A stretch of DNA of 64,000 nucleotides from Rhodospirillales bacterium (GTDB lineage: Bacteria > Pseudomonadota > Alphaproteobacteria > Rhodospirillales > Defluviicoccaceae), in contig JADJXQ010000004.1 in the NCBI GenBank assembly GCA_016710335.1, forward strand, positions 62,001 through 126,000. Direction: 5' to 3'. A program made the translations under genes and the position numbers. Numbering within the stretch: position 1 is the stretch's first letter; each line of letters starts with the position of its first letter. Positions 17,301-26,466 of the stretch are shown here, one piece after another. A model generated the notes under the pieces. The model was not told the origin of the DNA. It saw only the letters and a program-made list of their open reading frames with translations, and made no database searches.

Positions 17301-18470
17301 TTACGCAGCCTCCTTCACGGCTTTGACCACTTTCTCGGCCGCGTCCGCCAGGTCGTCGCCTGAGATGATGGGAAGACCCGAATCGGCGAGGATTTTCTTG
17401 CCCAGGTCGACGTTGGTCCCGGCGAGCCGCACCACCAGCGGCACGTTCAGATGCACCTCGCGGGCCGCCGCGACCACGCCCTCGGCGATCACGTCGCAAC
17501 GCATGATGCCGCCGAAGATGTTGACGAGAATGCCTTCGACGTTGGGGTCGCGGAGAATGATCTTGAACGCCTCGGTGACCCGGTCCTTGGTGGCGCCGCC
17601 GCCCACATCGAGAAAGTTGGCTGGCTCGCCGCCGTAGAGCTTGATGATGTCCATGGTCGCCATGGCGAGGCCGGCGCCATTGACCATGCAGCCGATGCTG
17701 CCGTCGAGGCGGATGTAGTTGAGGTCATGCCGGGCCGCTTCCAGCTCGGCAGGGTCTTCTTCCGCTTCGTCGCGAAGCTCCTCCACGTCTTTGTGGCGGA
17801 ACAGCGCGTTGTCGTCGAAGTTCATCTTGGCGTCGAGGGCGATCACGTCGCCGGCGCCGGTGACCACCAGAGGGTTGATCTCCAACAAGCTGGCGTCGAG
17901 GTCGGTGAACGCCCGGTACATGCTCATCACGAACCGAACGCAGCTGCCGACCTGCTTGCCTTCGAGCTTGAGGCCGAAGGCGATCTTGCGGGCGTGGAAC
18001 GGCTGGATGCCGATGGCCGGGTCGATGGCCACTTTGAGGATCTTTTCCGGCGTCTTCGCCGCGACCTCTTCGATGTCCATGCCGCCTTCGGTGGAGGCCA
18101 TGATGGTGATGCGCGAATTGGCCCGGTCGATCAGCATGCTCATGTAGAGCTCGCGCTTGATGTCGCAGCCCTCTTCCACGTAGATGCGCTTGACCTCCTT
18201 GCCGTTGGGACCGGTCTGGTGGGTGACGAGGGTCATGCCCATCATCGACTTCGCCGCCGCGACCACGTCCTCGATGGACTTCACCACCTTGACGCCGCCG
18301 CCCTTGCCGCGGCCGCCGGCGTGGATCTGCGCCTTGACGACCCAGACCGGGCCGCCGAGGTCCTTGGCAGTCGCCTCCGCTTCCGGCCACGTGTAAGCGA
18401 CGCCGCCGCGCGGTACGGCGACGCCGTATTTCGCGAGCAGCTGCTTGGCTTGATATTCGTGAATATTCAT
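17301..18470 (-). CDS. sucC: Succinyl-CoA ligase (ADP-forming) beta subunit SucC
   Basis: 389 aa with an N-terminal ATP-grasp domain and a C-terminal ligase-CoA domain. Signatures are MNIHEYQAKQLLAKYG, KAQIHAGGRGKGGGVK, EINPLVVT and NIFGGIMRCDVIAEG. It catalyses the substrate-level phosphorylation step from succinyl-CoA to succinate. It lies 45 bp downstream of mdh and abuts sucD. A short AGGA sequence about 7 nt upstream serves as ribosome-binding site. Confidence 0.96.
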   Translation of the reverse strand: MNIHEYQAKQLLAKYGVAVPRGGVAYTWPEAEATAKDLGGPVWVVKAQIHAGGRGKGGGVKVVKSIEDVVAAAKSMMGMTLVTHQTGPNGKEVKRIYVEEGCDIKRELYMSMLIDRANSRITIMASTEGGMDIEEVAAKTPEKILKVAIDPAIGIQPFHARKIAFGLKLEGKQVGSCVRFVMSMYRAFTDLDASLLEINPLVVTGAGDVIALDAKMNFDDNALFRHKDVEELRDEAEEDPAELEAARHDLNYIRLDGSIGCMVNGAGLAMATMDIIKLYGGEPANFLDVGGGATKDRVTEAFKIILRDPNVEGILVNIFGGIMRCDVIAEGVVAAAREVHLNVPLVVRLAGTNVDLGKKILADSGLPIISGDDLADAAEKVVKAVKEAA

Positions 18471-18515
18471 GGATGTCCTATTTTTCTAAGGTCGCGGCGG
18501 TCCGCACCGCACCGA

Positions 18516-19466
18516 CTACATCAGGCCCTTTGCGACATCGACCAGTGAGCGCACGGCGTTCACCGAGTTATCGAACATCTGCTTTTCCTCGGCGCTGAGT
18601 TCGATCTCGACGATCTTCTCGATGCCGCCGGCGCCGATCACGGTCGGAACCCCGACATAGACGCCGCTCAGCCCGTAGACGCCATCGCAATACGCAGCGC
18701 AGGGCAGGACGCGCTTCTTGTCCTTCAGATAAGCCTCGGCCATCTCGATCGCCGAAGTCGCCGGCGCGTAGAATGCCGAGCCGGTCTTCAGCAAGCCGAC
18801 GATCTCAGCGCCGCCGTCACGGGTGCGTTGCACGATCTTGTCGAGCTTCTCCTGGGTGGTCCAGCCCATCTTGACCAGGTCCGGCAGCGGAATGCCGGCC
18901 ACGGTGGAGTACCGCACCGACGGCACCATGGTGTCGCCGTGGCCGCCGAGCACGAACGCGGTCACGTCTTGGACGGAGACGCCGAACTCCTCGGCGAGGA
19001 AGCAGCGGAAGCGCGCGGAGTCAAGGACCCCCGCCATGCCGCAGACCATGTGATGCGGCTGACCGGTGAACTCTCGAAGCGCCCACACCATCACGTCGAG
19101 CGGGTTGGTGACGCAGATGACGAACGCTTCGGGACAGTGGGTCTTGATCCCGTCGCCAACGGCCTTCATGACCTTGACGTTGGTGCCGATCAGGTCGTCC
19201 CGGCTCATCCCCGGCTTGCGGGCGATGCCGGCGGTAACGATGACCACCGATGCGCCGGCGATGTCGGCGTAGTCCTGTGTTCCCTTGAGCGACACGCTGA
19301 CCCGCTCGACCGGGGCCGATTGCGCCAAGTCGAGAGCTTTGCCTTGCGGCATGCCTTCGACGACATCGAACACAACGACATCGCCGAGTTCCTTGAGGGT
19401 GATGAGATGCGCGAGGGTGCCGCCGATATTGCCGGCGCCGACGAGCGCGATTTTGGGTCTTGCCAT
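18516..19466 (-). CDS. mdh: Malate dehydrogenase (NAD), LDH-like type
   Basis: 316 aa. It oxidises malate to oxaloacetate. The Rossmann NAD motif is GAGNIG (residues 10-15), the substrate region has GIARKPGMSRDDL, and the catalytic histidine is His176 in GGHGDTMVP. This is the [LDH-like] MDH family common in alphaproteobacteria. The start at 19466 is supported by GGGGGAGG four bases upstream; a longer frame to 19496 adds ten residues without support. It heads the mdh-sucC-sucD-(terminator)-sucA-odhB cluster, and its promoter should lie within 19467-19843. Confidence 0.95.
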   Translation of the reverse strand: MARPKIALVGAGNIGGTLAHLITLKELGDVVVFDVVEGMPQGKALDLAQSAPVERVSVSLKGTQDYADIAGASVVIVTAGIARKPGMSRDDLIGTNVKVMKAVGDGIKTHCPEAFVICVTNPLDVMVWALREFTGQPHHMVCGMAGVLDSARFRCFLAEEFGVSVQDVTAFVLGGHGDTMVPSVRYSTVAGIPLPDLVKMGWTTQEKLDKIVQRTRDGGAEIVGLLKTGSAFYAPATSAIEMAEAYLKDKKRVLPCAAYCDGVYGLSGVYVGVPTVIGAGGIEKIVEIELSAEEKQMFDNSVNAVRSLVDVAKGLM

Positions 19467-19550
19467 TGGACCTCCCCCGTTTGTTGCGGCCGACATGACC
19501 GAGGTACGCTTTGCCGACGGTCACTTTGCCGCAGTGCAACATGAAGCGAT

Positions 19551-19802
19551 GTGTGTACCGCGATCCTTGCGGAGAGGCAAGGGAAAGCCGATCTCGACCT
19601 GCGCATGCGGGACGCCGCGAAAGCTAACGGCGGGGAGGTTCGCGATGGCGTTACCGGGCCGGCGGACGAATTCGACGTCACGATGCGGACGATCCGGTTC
19701 CGAGATGGCCGCCCCGCCAGCATCGATGCCGAAACGGCCCGGATTCAGCTGTTGATTGCAGCAGCCGCACGTTGTAGGTTTCGAGCGCCGACTTCAGCTT
19801 AG
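19551..19802 (+). CDS. Possible small protein in the 377-bp mdh upstream region
   Basis: 83 codons from a GTG, with a GC-rich third position and a plausible composition (DLDLRMRDAAKANGGEV and so on), but no recognised domain and no clear ribosome-binding site. It is divergent from mdh and ends 41 bp before the deacetylase gene. It may be a real small gene or a chance frame; the whole 19467-19843 interval otherwise holds only the presumed mdh and deacetylase promoters. Confidence 0.22.
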   Translation: MCTAILAERQGKADLDLRMRDAAKANGGEVRDGVTGPADEFDVTMRTIRFRDGRPASIDAETARIQLLIAAAARCRFRAPTSA

Positions 19803-19843
19803 GGGTCGACTGCCAGCGACAACGACCGCAGAGGGCCGCGCCG

Positions 19844-20650
19844 TTGGCCTATGAGCCGCCCATCACCATCGTCGACAAGCTCCGGTCGCGGTACGCGCGC
19901 GCGCGCAAAGCCAAGCCGCACACTCTCGCCAACACCCGCTCCATTGTCTCGTTTTCCTTCGATGATTTCCCGCGTTCCGCCGTCCGTGTCGGCGGCCGCA
20001 TCCTCGCGGCGCACGGTGTGGTTGGCACGTATTACGTCGCCGGCGGGATGATCGGCAGGCGCGGCGAGAGCGGCGAGTTCGCGACCCATGAGGACGTGTG
20101 CGACGTCATTGCCAACGGCCACGAACTGGCATGCCACAGTCATAGTCACCAGGATGGCATGCGCGTGCCCGCGAGCGCGATGATGCGCGATATCGATCGC
20201 AACGCCCGGCACGTCGCGAGAACCATCGGCGGTTATCGCCTCCAGAATTTCGCCTACCCTTATGGCCGTGTCTCTCGGGGTCTCCAGGTCGCCGTCGGGG
20301 CGCGGTTCACGTCGGCGCGGGGCGTCCTGCCCGGGATCAACCACGGAACGATCGATCTTACCTATCTCCACTCCAGTCTGCTTTACGCTGCACCCGAGTA
20401 TCAGGCGGCCGCACACCGGATGATCGAGGAGAATGTCCTGCTCGGCGGCTGGCTGATTTTCCTCACCCACGACGTCGGCCCGCATCCGTCCCCCTACGGC
20501 TGCACGGCGCCGCAGCTCGACGCGGCGGTGCGGGCGGCGCTGGCGTCCGGGGCTGAAGTGCTGACCGTGGCCGCGGCGCTGGACCGCATCGGCGTCCCCA
20601 AGCCGGAGCCATCGCGGTTGCGGGATCAAGACCGGCGCGCGGCGAACTGA
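19844..20650 (+). CDS. Polysaccharide deacetylase (NodB/CE4-like) family protein
   Basis: 268 aa without a signal peptide. CE4 motifs are visible: SFSFDDFP (motif 1, catalytic Asp and metal Asp), HSHSHQD (motif 2, zinc histidines) and FAYPYG (motif 3). A THDVGPHPS segment near the C terminus may supply the late catalytic His region. Such enzymes remove N- or O-acetyl groups from polysaccharides; the substrate cannot be told from sequence. The start codon is TTG with GAGGG about 8 nt upstream. Downstream genes on the same strand encode a metalloprotein and an acyltransferase. Confidence 0.82.
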   Translation: MAYEPPITIVDKLRSRYARARKAKPHTLANTRSIVSFSFDDFPRSAVRVGGRILAAHGVVGTYYVAGGMIGRRGESGEFATHEDVCDVIANGHELACHSHSHQDGMRVPASAMMRDIDRNARHVARTIGGYRLQNFAYPYGRVSRGLQVAVGARFTSARGVLPGINHGTIDLTYLHSSLLYAAPEYQAAAHRMIEENVLLGGWLIFLTHDVGPHPSPYGCTAPQLDAAVRAALASGAEVLTVAAALDRIGVPKPEPSRLRDQDRRAAN

Positions 20651-20704
20651 TATGATGCGGGCCGGTGAGCGCGGTAGGCGCTCTTGGCCAAGCAGGAGGG
20701 ACGC

Positions 20705-21622
20705 ATGCGCTGGCGAACGGGGCGACGAAGCCAAAACATCGAGGACCGGCGCGGCAGTCCGATGGGCGGCGGTTTCGGCGGCTTCCGCATGGGTCGTGGC
20801 GGCATGGGCTTTCCGGGCGGGATCCGGGTCGGCCGCCGCGGCGGGGTCGGCGGCATCGGCGCCATCATATTCATTCTCGTCGCGCTGTTCTTCGGCGTCG
20901 ATCCCGGCATGTTCATGGGTGGCTCGGAGACCACCGCCGTCGCACCTTCGGACGCTCCATCCACGGCTCGACCGGCGGCCGAGAACGAGCTGAAGGATTT
21001 CGTGTCGGTGGTCCTCGCCGACACCGAGGACACCTGGAGCGCCGTGTTCAGGGAGGCGGGCGCCCAATACCATGAACCGAACCTGGTCCTGTTCACCGGC
21101 GCGGTGCAGTCCGCTTGTGGCTATGCCCAGGCGGCGATGGGACCGTTCTACTGCCCCGGCGACCAGAAGATCTACATCGACCTCGGCTTCTATGACGATC
21201 TCAGGAACCGGTTCGGCGCGCCCGGAGATTTTGCGCAAGCCTACGTGATCGCCCATGAGGTCGGTCACCACGTCCAGACCCTGCTCGGGATCAGCCCGAA
21301 GGTCCACGCGGCGCAACAGCGGGCCAGCCAGAGCGAAGCCAATGCGCTCTCCGTGATGCTCGAGTTGCAGGCCGACTGCTTTGCCGGGGTTTGGGCCAAA
21401 CGCGCCGATCATGCGCGCAACATCCTCGAAGCCGGCGACATCGAGGAAGGTCTGAACGCGGCGAGTGCCATCGGCGACGATCGTCTGCAGCGGCGGTCGA
21501 GCGGCCGCGTGGTCCCGGATTCGTTCACCCACGGAAGCTCGGCGCAACGGGTCAACTGGTTCCGACGGGGGTTGGAGAGCGGCGACCCGGCGGCGTGCGA
21601 CACCTTCAGCGCCCGCTCATGA
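20705..21622 (+). CDS. YpfJ-type neutral zinc metallopeptidase family protein
   Basis: 305 aa. The N terminus MRWRTGRRSQNIEDRRG is typical of the YpfJ/KPN_02809 family. A Gly-rich stretch and one membrane helix follow (about 48-66, GAIIFILVALFFGV), then a periplasmic or extracytoplasmic domain with the zinc motif HEVGHH and an ELQADCFAGVWA segment. The peptidase activity of the family is presumed from the HExxH motif. The start at 20705 has AGGAGGG four bases upstream, better than the earlier in-frame ATG at 20684. The stop overlaps the next gene's start as ATGA. Confidence 0.9.
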   Translation: MRWRTGRRSQNIEDRRGSPMGGGFGGFRMGRGGMGFPGGIRVGRRGGVGGIGAIIFILVALFFGVDPGMFMGGSETTAVAPSDAPSTARPAAENELKDFVSVVLADTEDTWSAVFREAGAQYHEPNLVLFTGAVQSACGYAQAAMGPFYCPGDQKIYIDLGFYDDLRNRFGAPGDFAQAYVIAHEVGHHVQTLLGISPKVHAAQQRASQSEANALSVMLELQADCFAGVWAKRADHARNILEAGDIEEGLNAASAIGDDRLQRRSSGRVVPDSFTHGSSAQRVNWFRRGLESGDPAACDTFSARS

Positions 21623-22695
21623 TCCGGGTCCATGTGGTTCGGCCGGGCGAACTGGCCTCGGCCGAACTGGCCCGCTGGTCGCAGCTTCAGGCCGCCGATC
21701 CACGATTGGCGAGCCCCTACTTCTCCCCCGGCTTCACGCTCGCGGTGGGCCGGGCGCGCCCGGATGCCCGTGTCGCCGTCATCGAGGGCGCAAGCCGCAT
21801 CGCCGGTTTCTTCCCGTTTCAGAAGCGCCCGTTCGGGCTCGGTATTCCGCTCGGCGGGCCGCTTTCGGACTATCAGGGGATCATCGGCAATAGGGACATC
21901 ACGATCGACGCGCCGGCGCTGTTGCGCGGCTGCGGGCTCGCAGGCTTCGCTTTCACCAACCTCATCGCGGCGGACGATGCCTTCAAGCCCTATCACCGCC
22001 GCGTCGATCCCTCCCATCAGATCGACGTTTCGGCGGGGGTCGACGCGTTCATGGCCGAGCGGCGGGCGGCCGGATCCGATGTCATCCCGGCCACCTTGCG
22101 CAAACGCCGCAAGATCGAGCGCGAGGTCGGGCCGCTGCGCTGGGTCCTGAAGGATCCGGACCCGGCGTCTCTCGAGCGGGTCATTGCATGGAAGCGGGAT
22201 CAGTACCGGCGCACGCGGGCCGTCGACGGCTTCGCCTACCGCTGGCCGGCGACCCTGCTCGCGGATCTCCATCGCATCGACGCGCCGGAGTTCGGCGGCG
22301 TCCTCTCGACCTTGTGGGCCGGCGATCGGATGATCGCCGGCCACATGGGCATGCGTTCGCAGAGCGTGTGGCACTACTGGTATCCGGTCTATGATCCCGC
22401 CTTCGGCAAGTATTCGCCCGGCCAGATCATGCTGTTGGCGATGGTGGAGAGCTGCGCCGATCTCGGCGCCAACGTCATCGACCTCGGCAAAGGCGCCTAC
22501 ATCCACAAGCTGCGCCTCGGCAACCGCGCCGTCGACGTGGCCGAGGGCTATGCCGGGCTTGCCTCGCTGGCGACCGCAATGCAGCGCCTTTGCGTCCGGT
22601 TCGAACGGACGGTCCGGCGCCTGCCGCTCGGGCCGGCAGCCGAGTGGCCGGGCAAAGCCTTACGCCGCCTTGAAGGCCACCTGGGGTACCTGTGA
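21619..22695 (+). CDS. GNAT/FemAB-like acyltransferase (CelD/BcsL type)
   Basis: 358 aa soluble protein. It has two GNAT-like halves, with RIAGFFPFQKR and GGPLSDYQG in the first and a conserved SLERVIAWKRDQYRRT block followed by HYWYPVYDPAFGKYSPGQ in the second. Proteins of this family are often linked to exopolysaccharide or cell-envelope modification. The ATG at 21619 overlaps the upstream metallopeptidase stop by ATGA, so the two are co-translated. Together with the deacetylase it may form an envelope-modification group, which is inference. Confidence 0.75.
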   Translation: MIRVHVVRPGELASAELARWSQLQAADPRLASPYFSPGFTLAVGRARPDARVAVIEGASRIAGFFPFQKRPFGLGIPLGGPLSDYQGIIGNRDITIDAPALLRGCGLAGFAFTNLIAADDAFKPYHRRVDPSHQIDVSAGVDAFMAERRAAGSDVIPATLRKRRKIEREVGPLRWVLKDPDPASLERVIAWKRDQYRRTRAVDGFAYRWPATLLADLHRIDAPEFGGVLSTLWAGDRMIAGHMGMRSQSVWHYWYPVYDPAFGKYSPGQIMLLAMVESCADLGANVIDLGKGAYIHKLRLGNRAVDVAEGYAGLASLATAMQRLCVRFERTVRRLPLGPAAEWPGKALRRLEGHLGYL

Positions 22696-22701
22696 GGGCA
22701 C

Positions 22702-22735
22702 GCCGGCGGATGGATCAGCGCGTCCGCCTGCCGGC
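22702..22735. terminator. Hairpin between convergent genes
   Basis: GCCGGCGGA (22702-22710) can pair with TCCGCCTGCCGGC (22723-22735) with a one-base bulge. It lies between the converging acyltransferase and ubiA genes. No T-run follows on either strand, so a termination role is only a suggestion. Confidence 0.25.
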
Positions 22736-22761
22736 TCGTCGCGATGACGATGAGAGGCTGG

Positions 22762-23667
22762 CTACAGCGCCTTGGCGGCGACGATGCCGATGAACAGGAC
22801 CAGGCCGAAGTCGCGGTTGGACCGAAAGGTCCTGAGGCAGCTATCCGGATCGTCGAGATCGACGAACACCACCTGCCAGATGGCGTGGAGGATCACCAGG
22901 ACGATCGCGATCAGGTAGGGAAAGCTGAGCTCGGCCGCATATCCGGCCACCACGAACATCGCCGCCGCCAGCGCATAGAAGCCGGCGACCATGGGCTTGG
23001 TCTCGGCGCCGAACCGCAGCGCCGTCGAGCGGACGCCGATCAGCGCGTCGTCCTCCTTGTCCTGGTGGGCATAGATGGTGTCGTAGCCGAGCGTCCAGAA
23101 CAGCCCGCCGATGTAGAGCGCGATCGCCGGCGCCGCCAGGTCGCCGCGCACCGCCGCCCAGCCGAGCAGCGCGCCCCAGTTGAAGGTGAGGCCGAGCCAC
23201 GCCTGCGGCCAGTCGGTGATCCGCTTCATGAACGGGTAGACCGCGATCATCACCAGCGACGCGACGCCGAGCCAGACGGCGAAGGCGTTGAACTGCAGCA
23301 GGACGACCAGGCCGATCAGACACAACATGCCCATGAACAGCCAGGCCTTGAACACGCTCACCTCTCCCGCCGGGATCGGACGCCCCGCGGTGCGGGCCAC
23401 CTTGGCATCGTAGCGCCGGTCGACGAGGTCGTTGAACGTGCACCCGGCGCCGCGCATCACCAATGCGCCGACGGCGAACAGTGCCAGGTACCACAGGTTC
23501 GGCCATTCTTCCGCGGCGAGCGCGATGCTCCACCACCCGGGCAACAGCAAGAGCCACGTGCCGATCGGCCGGTCGATGCGGGCCAGACGCAGATACGGAC
23601 GCCACGCCGGCGGGGCGGCGCGAAGCACGGGGTTGTCGTCACGGATGTCGCTGGATGCGTTGGCCAT
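22762..23667 (-). CDS. ubiA: 4-hydroxybenzoate polyprenyltransferase UbiA
   Basis: 301 aa integral membrane prenyltransferase for ubiquinone synthesis. Hydrophobic helices run through the protein. The two Asp-rich prenyl-diphosphate sites are visible as FNDLVDRRYDAKV and YDTIYAHQDKEDD. The ATG at 23667 is chosen; a GTG four codons earlier (23679) is possible. It is divergent from rsmE, the usual alphaproteobacterial arrangement, with a common promoter region in 23668-23746. Confidence 0.93.
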   Translation of the reverse strand: MANASSDIRDDNPVLRAAPPAWRPYLRLARIDRPIGTWLLLLPGWWSIALAAEEWPNLWYLALFAVGALVMRGAGCTFNDLVDRRYDAKVARTAGRPIPAGEVSVFKAWLFMGMLCLIGLVVLLQFNAFAVWLGVASLVMIAVYPFMKRITDWPQAWLGLTFNWGALLGWAAVRGDLAAPAIALYIGGLFWTLGYDTIYAHQDKEDDALIGVRSTALRFGAETKPMVAGFYALAAAMFVVAGYAAELSFPYLIAIVLVILHAIWQVVFVDLDDPDSCLRTFRSNRDFGLVLFIGIVAAKAL

Positions 23668-23746
23668 TGTTTCTGTCACCCTGCTGATCCTGCGGAAGCG
23701 TTCGCCCGGGATCGATCTGCAGCCGGGCGTGCGCTAAGAGTAGCCT

Positions 23747-24499
23747 ATGTCGACGTCGTTGCCCAAGACCCGCCTGTTCGTCGCCGAAGATCTCGGCCCT
23801 GCGTCGGTGCTCACCGTCGGCGGCAAGTCCGCGCACTATCTCCTCAACGTCCTGCGGATGACCGCCGGCGATCGGCTGACCGTGTTCAACGGCCGTGACG
23901 GCGAATGGCTGGCGGCAATTGCCGCCGCCGGCCGGATGCGCTGCGAGCTTGCCCTCGAGCAACGGATGCGGACGCAGCACGCGGAACCGGGGCCGTGGCT
24001 GCTGTTCGCGCCGATCAAGAAGACCGGCGTCGACTTCATCGTGGAGAAGGCGACCGAGTTGGGCGCCGCGCATCTGTGGCCGGTGCTGACCCGGCGGACG
24101 CAGTCGGGCCGCGTCAATCTGGAGCGCCTGCAGGCCCAAGCCATCGAGGCGGCAGAGCAGTGCCGCCGCCTTACCATTCCGGCCATCGCCGCGCCGGTTT
24201 CTCTCGCCGCGCTGCCGGCGCACTGGCCGCCGGACCGGCGGCTCATCGTTCTCGACGAGCGTGGAACGGCGCCGCCGCTCGCCGCCGTCATTCAGGACGG
24301 CGCGCGCCGGCATCCGACCATGCCGGTCGGCTTCCTGGTCGGCCCGGAGGGCGGCTTCACGGCTTCCGAACTTGACGCGCTGACGACGCTGCCCTTTCTT
24401 AGCGCCGCGTCGCTCGGTCCGCGCATCCTCCGGGCTGAAACCGCGGCGCTGGCCGCGCTGGCATGCTGGCAAGCAGTTGCCGGTGACTGGGGCCAGTGA
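23747..24499 (+). CDS. rsmE: 16S rRNA (uracil-1498-N3)-methyltransferase RsmE
   Basis: 250 aa SPOUT-class methyltransferase that makes m3U1498 in 16S rRNA. An N-terminal PUA-like part (KSAHYLLNVLRMTAGDRLTVF) precedes the knotted SAM domain with FIVEKATELGA, GPEGGFTASELD and LGPRILRAETAALAAL. It is followed 43 bp later by gshA. The rsmE-gshA pairing next to ubiA is standard in this class. Confidence 0.93.
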   Translation: MSTSLPKTRLFVAEDLGPASVLTVGGKSAHYLLNVLRMTAGDRLTVFNGRDGEWLAAIAAAGRMRCELALEQRMRTQHAEPGPWLLFAPIKKTGVDFIVEKATELGAAHLWPVLTRRTQSGRVNLERLQAQAIEAAEQCRRLTIPAIAAPVSLAALPAHWPPDRRLIVLDERGTAPPLAAVIQDGARRHPTMPVGFLVGPEGGFTASELDALTTLPFLSAASLGPRILRAETAALAALACWQAVAGDWGQ

Positions 24500-24542
24500 G
24501 TTGGGACCAAGTGCCTGCTGCAACAGGCCGTAAGGACACGTC

Positions 24543-25910
24543 ATGGCCACCACGACCACCGCCGACAGCGAACCTCTGACCGAGAAGCGTCAACTCGTGG
24601 ACTTCATCGCCAGCGGCTGCAAGCCGAAGGAGCGGTGGCGGATCGGCACCGAGCACGAGAAGTTTGCCTACTGCCTGGAGGACGGCCGGCCGCTCCCGTA
24701 TGAGGGCGAGCGCAGCATCCGAACCCTTCTCGAAAGCCTGATCCCGTTCGGTTGGACGCCGATCCTCGAGCACGGCAATCCCATCGCTCTGTCCGCGCCG
24801 GACGGCTGCCAGATCACCCTCGAGCCGGCCGGGCAGTTCGAGTTGTCGGGCGCGCCGCTCAAGACCATCCACCAGACCTGCGGCGAGGTCGACCGTCATC
24901 TGGAGCAGGTGAAGAGCGTGGCCAAGGCCACCCAGGTCGGCTTTCTTGGTCTCGGCTACCAGCCCAAGTGGCCGCTGGCGGCGATGCCGTGGATGCCGAA
25001 GGGCCGCTACGCCATCATGCGCCGCTACATGCCGACCCGCGGCAACCTCGGCCTCGCGATGATGCAGGCGACCTGCACCGTACAGGTCAACCTGGATTTC
25101 GAGTCCGAGGCGATGATGGCGGAGATGTTTCGCGTCGGATTGGCGTTGCAGCCGGTGGCGACGGCGCTTTTCGCCAACTCGCCGTTCCGCGACGGCCGCC
25201 CGTGCGGCTATCTCAGCTACCGCAGCCACATCTGGACCGACGTCGATCCGGACCGCACCGGCATCCTGCCGTTCGTGTTCGAGGACGGCTTCGGGTTCGA
25301 GCGCTACGTCGACTACGCCCTGGACGTGCCGATGTACTTCGTCCACCGCGGCGATCGCTACATCGACGTCGCCGGCCGGTCGTTTCGCGACTTCATGGCC
25401 GGCCGCCTCGACGGCCTGCCGGGCGAGCGGCCCATCGCCACCGACTGGGAGGACCACCTCACCACCATCTTCACCGAGGTGCGCATGAAGCGGTTCCTGG
25501 AGATGCGCGGCGCCGACGGCGGTCCGTGGAACCGGTTGTGCGCGTTGCCGGCGCTCTGGGTGGGCCTGCTTTATGATGCGGAAAGCCGCGCCGCCGCGTG
25601 GGATCTGGTGCGCGACTGGACGGCAGAGGAACACGCGGCGCTCCGTCTCGCTGTGCCCCGCCTCGCCCTCAAGACAGTGTTCCGGTATGGGACTCTCGCC
25701 GACATCGCGGTGAGGGTGCTGGAGATCGCCCGCGACGGCCTCAACCGCCGCAACATCGGCGACGGCACCGGCCAGAATGAATCCAGGTTCCTGAACCCGC
25801 TGTTCCAGATCGCGGAATCCCGCTTCACCCCGGCCGAGGACCTGCTCGCCGCCTACAACGGCCGTTGGCGCGGCTCTGTCGACCCGGTGTTCAGAGAGTA
25901 CGCCTACTGA
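24543..25910 (+). CDS. gshA: Glutamate-cysteine ligase, plant/alphaproteobacterial type
   Basis: 455 aa. It joins glutamate and cysteine, the first step in glutathione synthesis. The sequence has WRIGTEHEKFAY, GCQITLEPAGQFELSG, YMPTRGNLGLAMMQATCTVQ (given in part), and NSPFRDG, all typical of the plant-type (GCS2-related) glutamate-cysteine ligase found in alphaproteobacteria rather than the E. coli type. The length fits the family. It lies downstream of rsmE on the same strand and converges with a DUF411 gene. Confidence 0.94.
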   Translation: MATTTTADSEPLTEKRQLVDFIASGCKPKERWRIGTEHEKFAYCLEDGRPLPYEGERSIRTLLESLIPFGWTPILEHGNPIALSAPDGCQITLEPAGQFELSGAPLKTIHQTCGEVDRHLEQVKSVAKATQVGFLGLGYQPKWPLAAMPWMPKGRYAIMRRYMPTRGNLGLAMMQATCTVQVNLDFESEAMMAEMFRVGLALQPVATALFANSPFRDGRPCGYLSYRSHIWTDVDPDRTGILPFVFEDGFGFERYVDYALDVPMYFVHRGDRYIDVAGRSFRDFMAGRLDGLPGERPIATDWEDHLTTIFTEVRMKRFLEMRGADGGPWNRLCALPALWVGLLYDAESRAAAWDLVRDWTAEEHAALRLAVPRLALKTVFRYGTLADIAVRVLEIARDGLNRRNIGDGTGQNESRFLNPLFQIAESRFTPAEDLLAAYNGRWRGSVDPVFREYAY

Positions 25911-25928
25911 CGGGTTGCGCCGCTGAAC

Positions 25929-26426
25929 CTACTCCCGCGTCGGCACGACGCTCATGTATACCGACGTGCCGCCCGTCTTGTCGAAGGTCATGACATCGTA
26001 GGTCTCGGGGTTTGGCCCTTCCATCCCGGGCGAACCCACCGGCATGCCCGGCACCGCGAGGCCGGCGACGTCGGGCCGCTCGCGCAACAGTCGGTCGACC
26101 GCGTCGGCCGGGACGTGACCCTCGAGAGCATAGCCGCCGACCACAGCCGTGTGGCATGACTCCAGTTCTGCCGGCACGCGTGCGCTCGTCTTGACCGACT
26201 GGAGGTCCAACATGTCATGGCTGCTCACGGCGTACCCGCGCGCCTTCATGTGCTCGATCCAGCCCTCGCAGCAGCCGCAATAGGGCGACTTGTAGACGGT
26301 GACGGCGGGCTGCTCGACGCTCCCCGCGCTTGCGCCATGCTGGTCCGCAGAGGCCGGGCTCGTGAGATCGAACGCCGCCAAAGGCGCCGCCACCACTGCC
26401 GCCAACAGAACTCTCAAGCCGTTCAT
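25929..26426 (-). CDS. DUF411 family periplasmic metal-binding protein
   Basis: 165 aa. A signal peptide (about 1-27, ending SPASA) is followed by the DUF411 domain with YCGCCEGW, a central CHTAVVGGYALEGHVPADAV block (given in part) and GMPVGSPGME. Family members are associated with copper or other metals; the CxCC-like motif supports metal binding. It lies 40 bp downstream of tldD on the same strand, but a functional link is not evident. Confidence 0.85.
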   Translation of the reverse strand: MNGLRVLLAAVVAAPLAAFDLTSPASADQHGASAGSVEQPAVTVYKSPYCGCCEGWIEHMKARGYAVSSHDMLDLQSVKTSARVPAELESCHTAVVGGYALEGHVPADAVDRLLRERPDVAGLAVPGMPVGSPGMEGPNPETYDVMTFDKTGGTSVYMSVVPTRE

Positions 26427-26466
26427 CTCTGCTCTCCTTGTCGCCAGTGGAGCAATGGTACGTGCA

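Noticed and set aside
19799..21547. 582-codon minus-strand frame
   Set aside because: It covers a deacetylase and a metallopeptidase with clear catalytic motifs on the plus strand.
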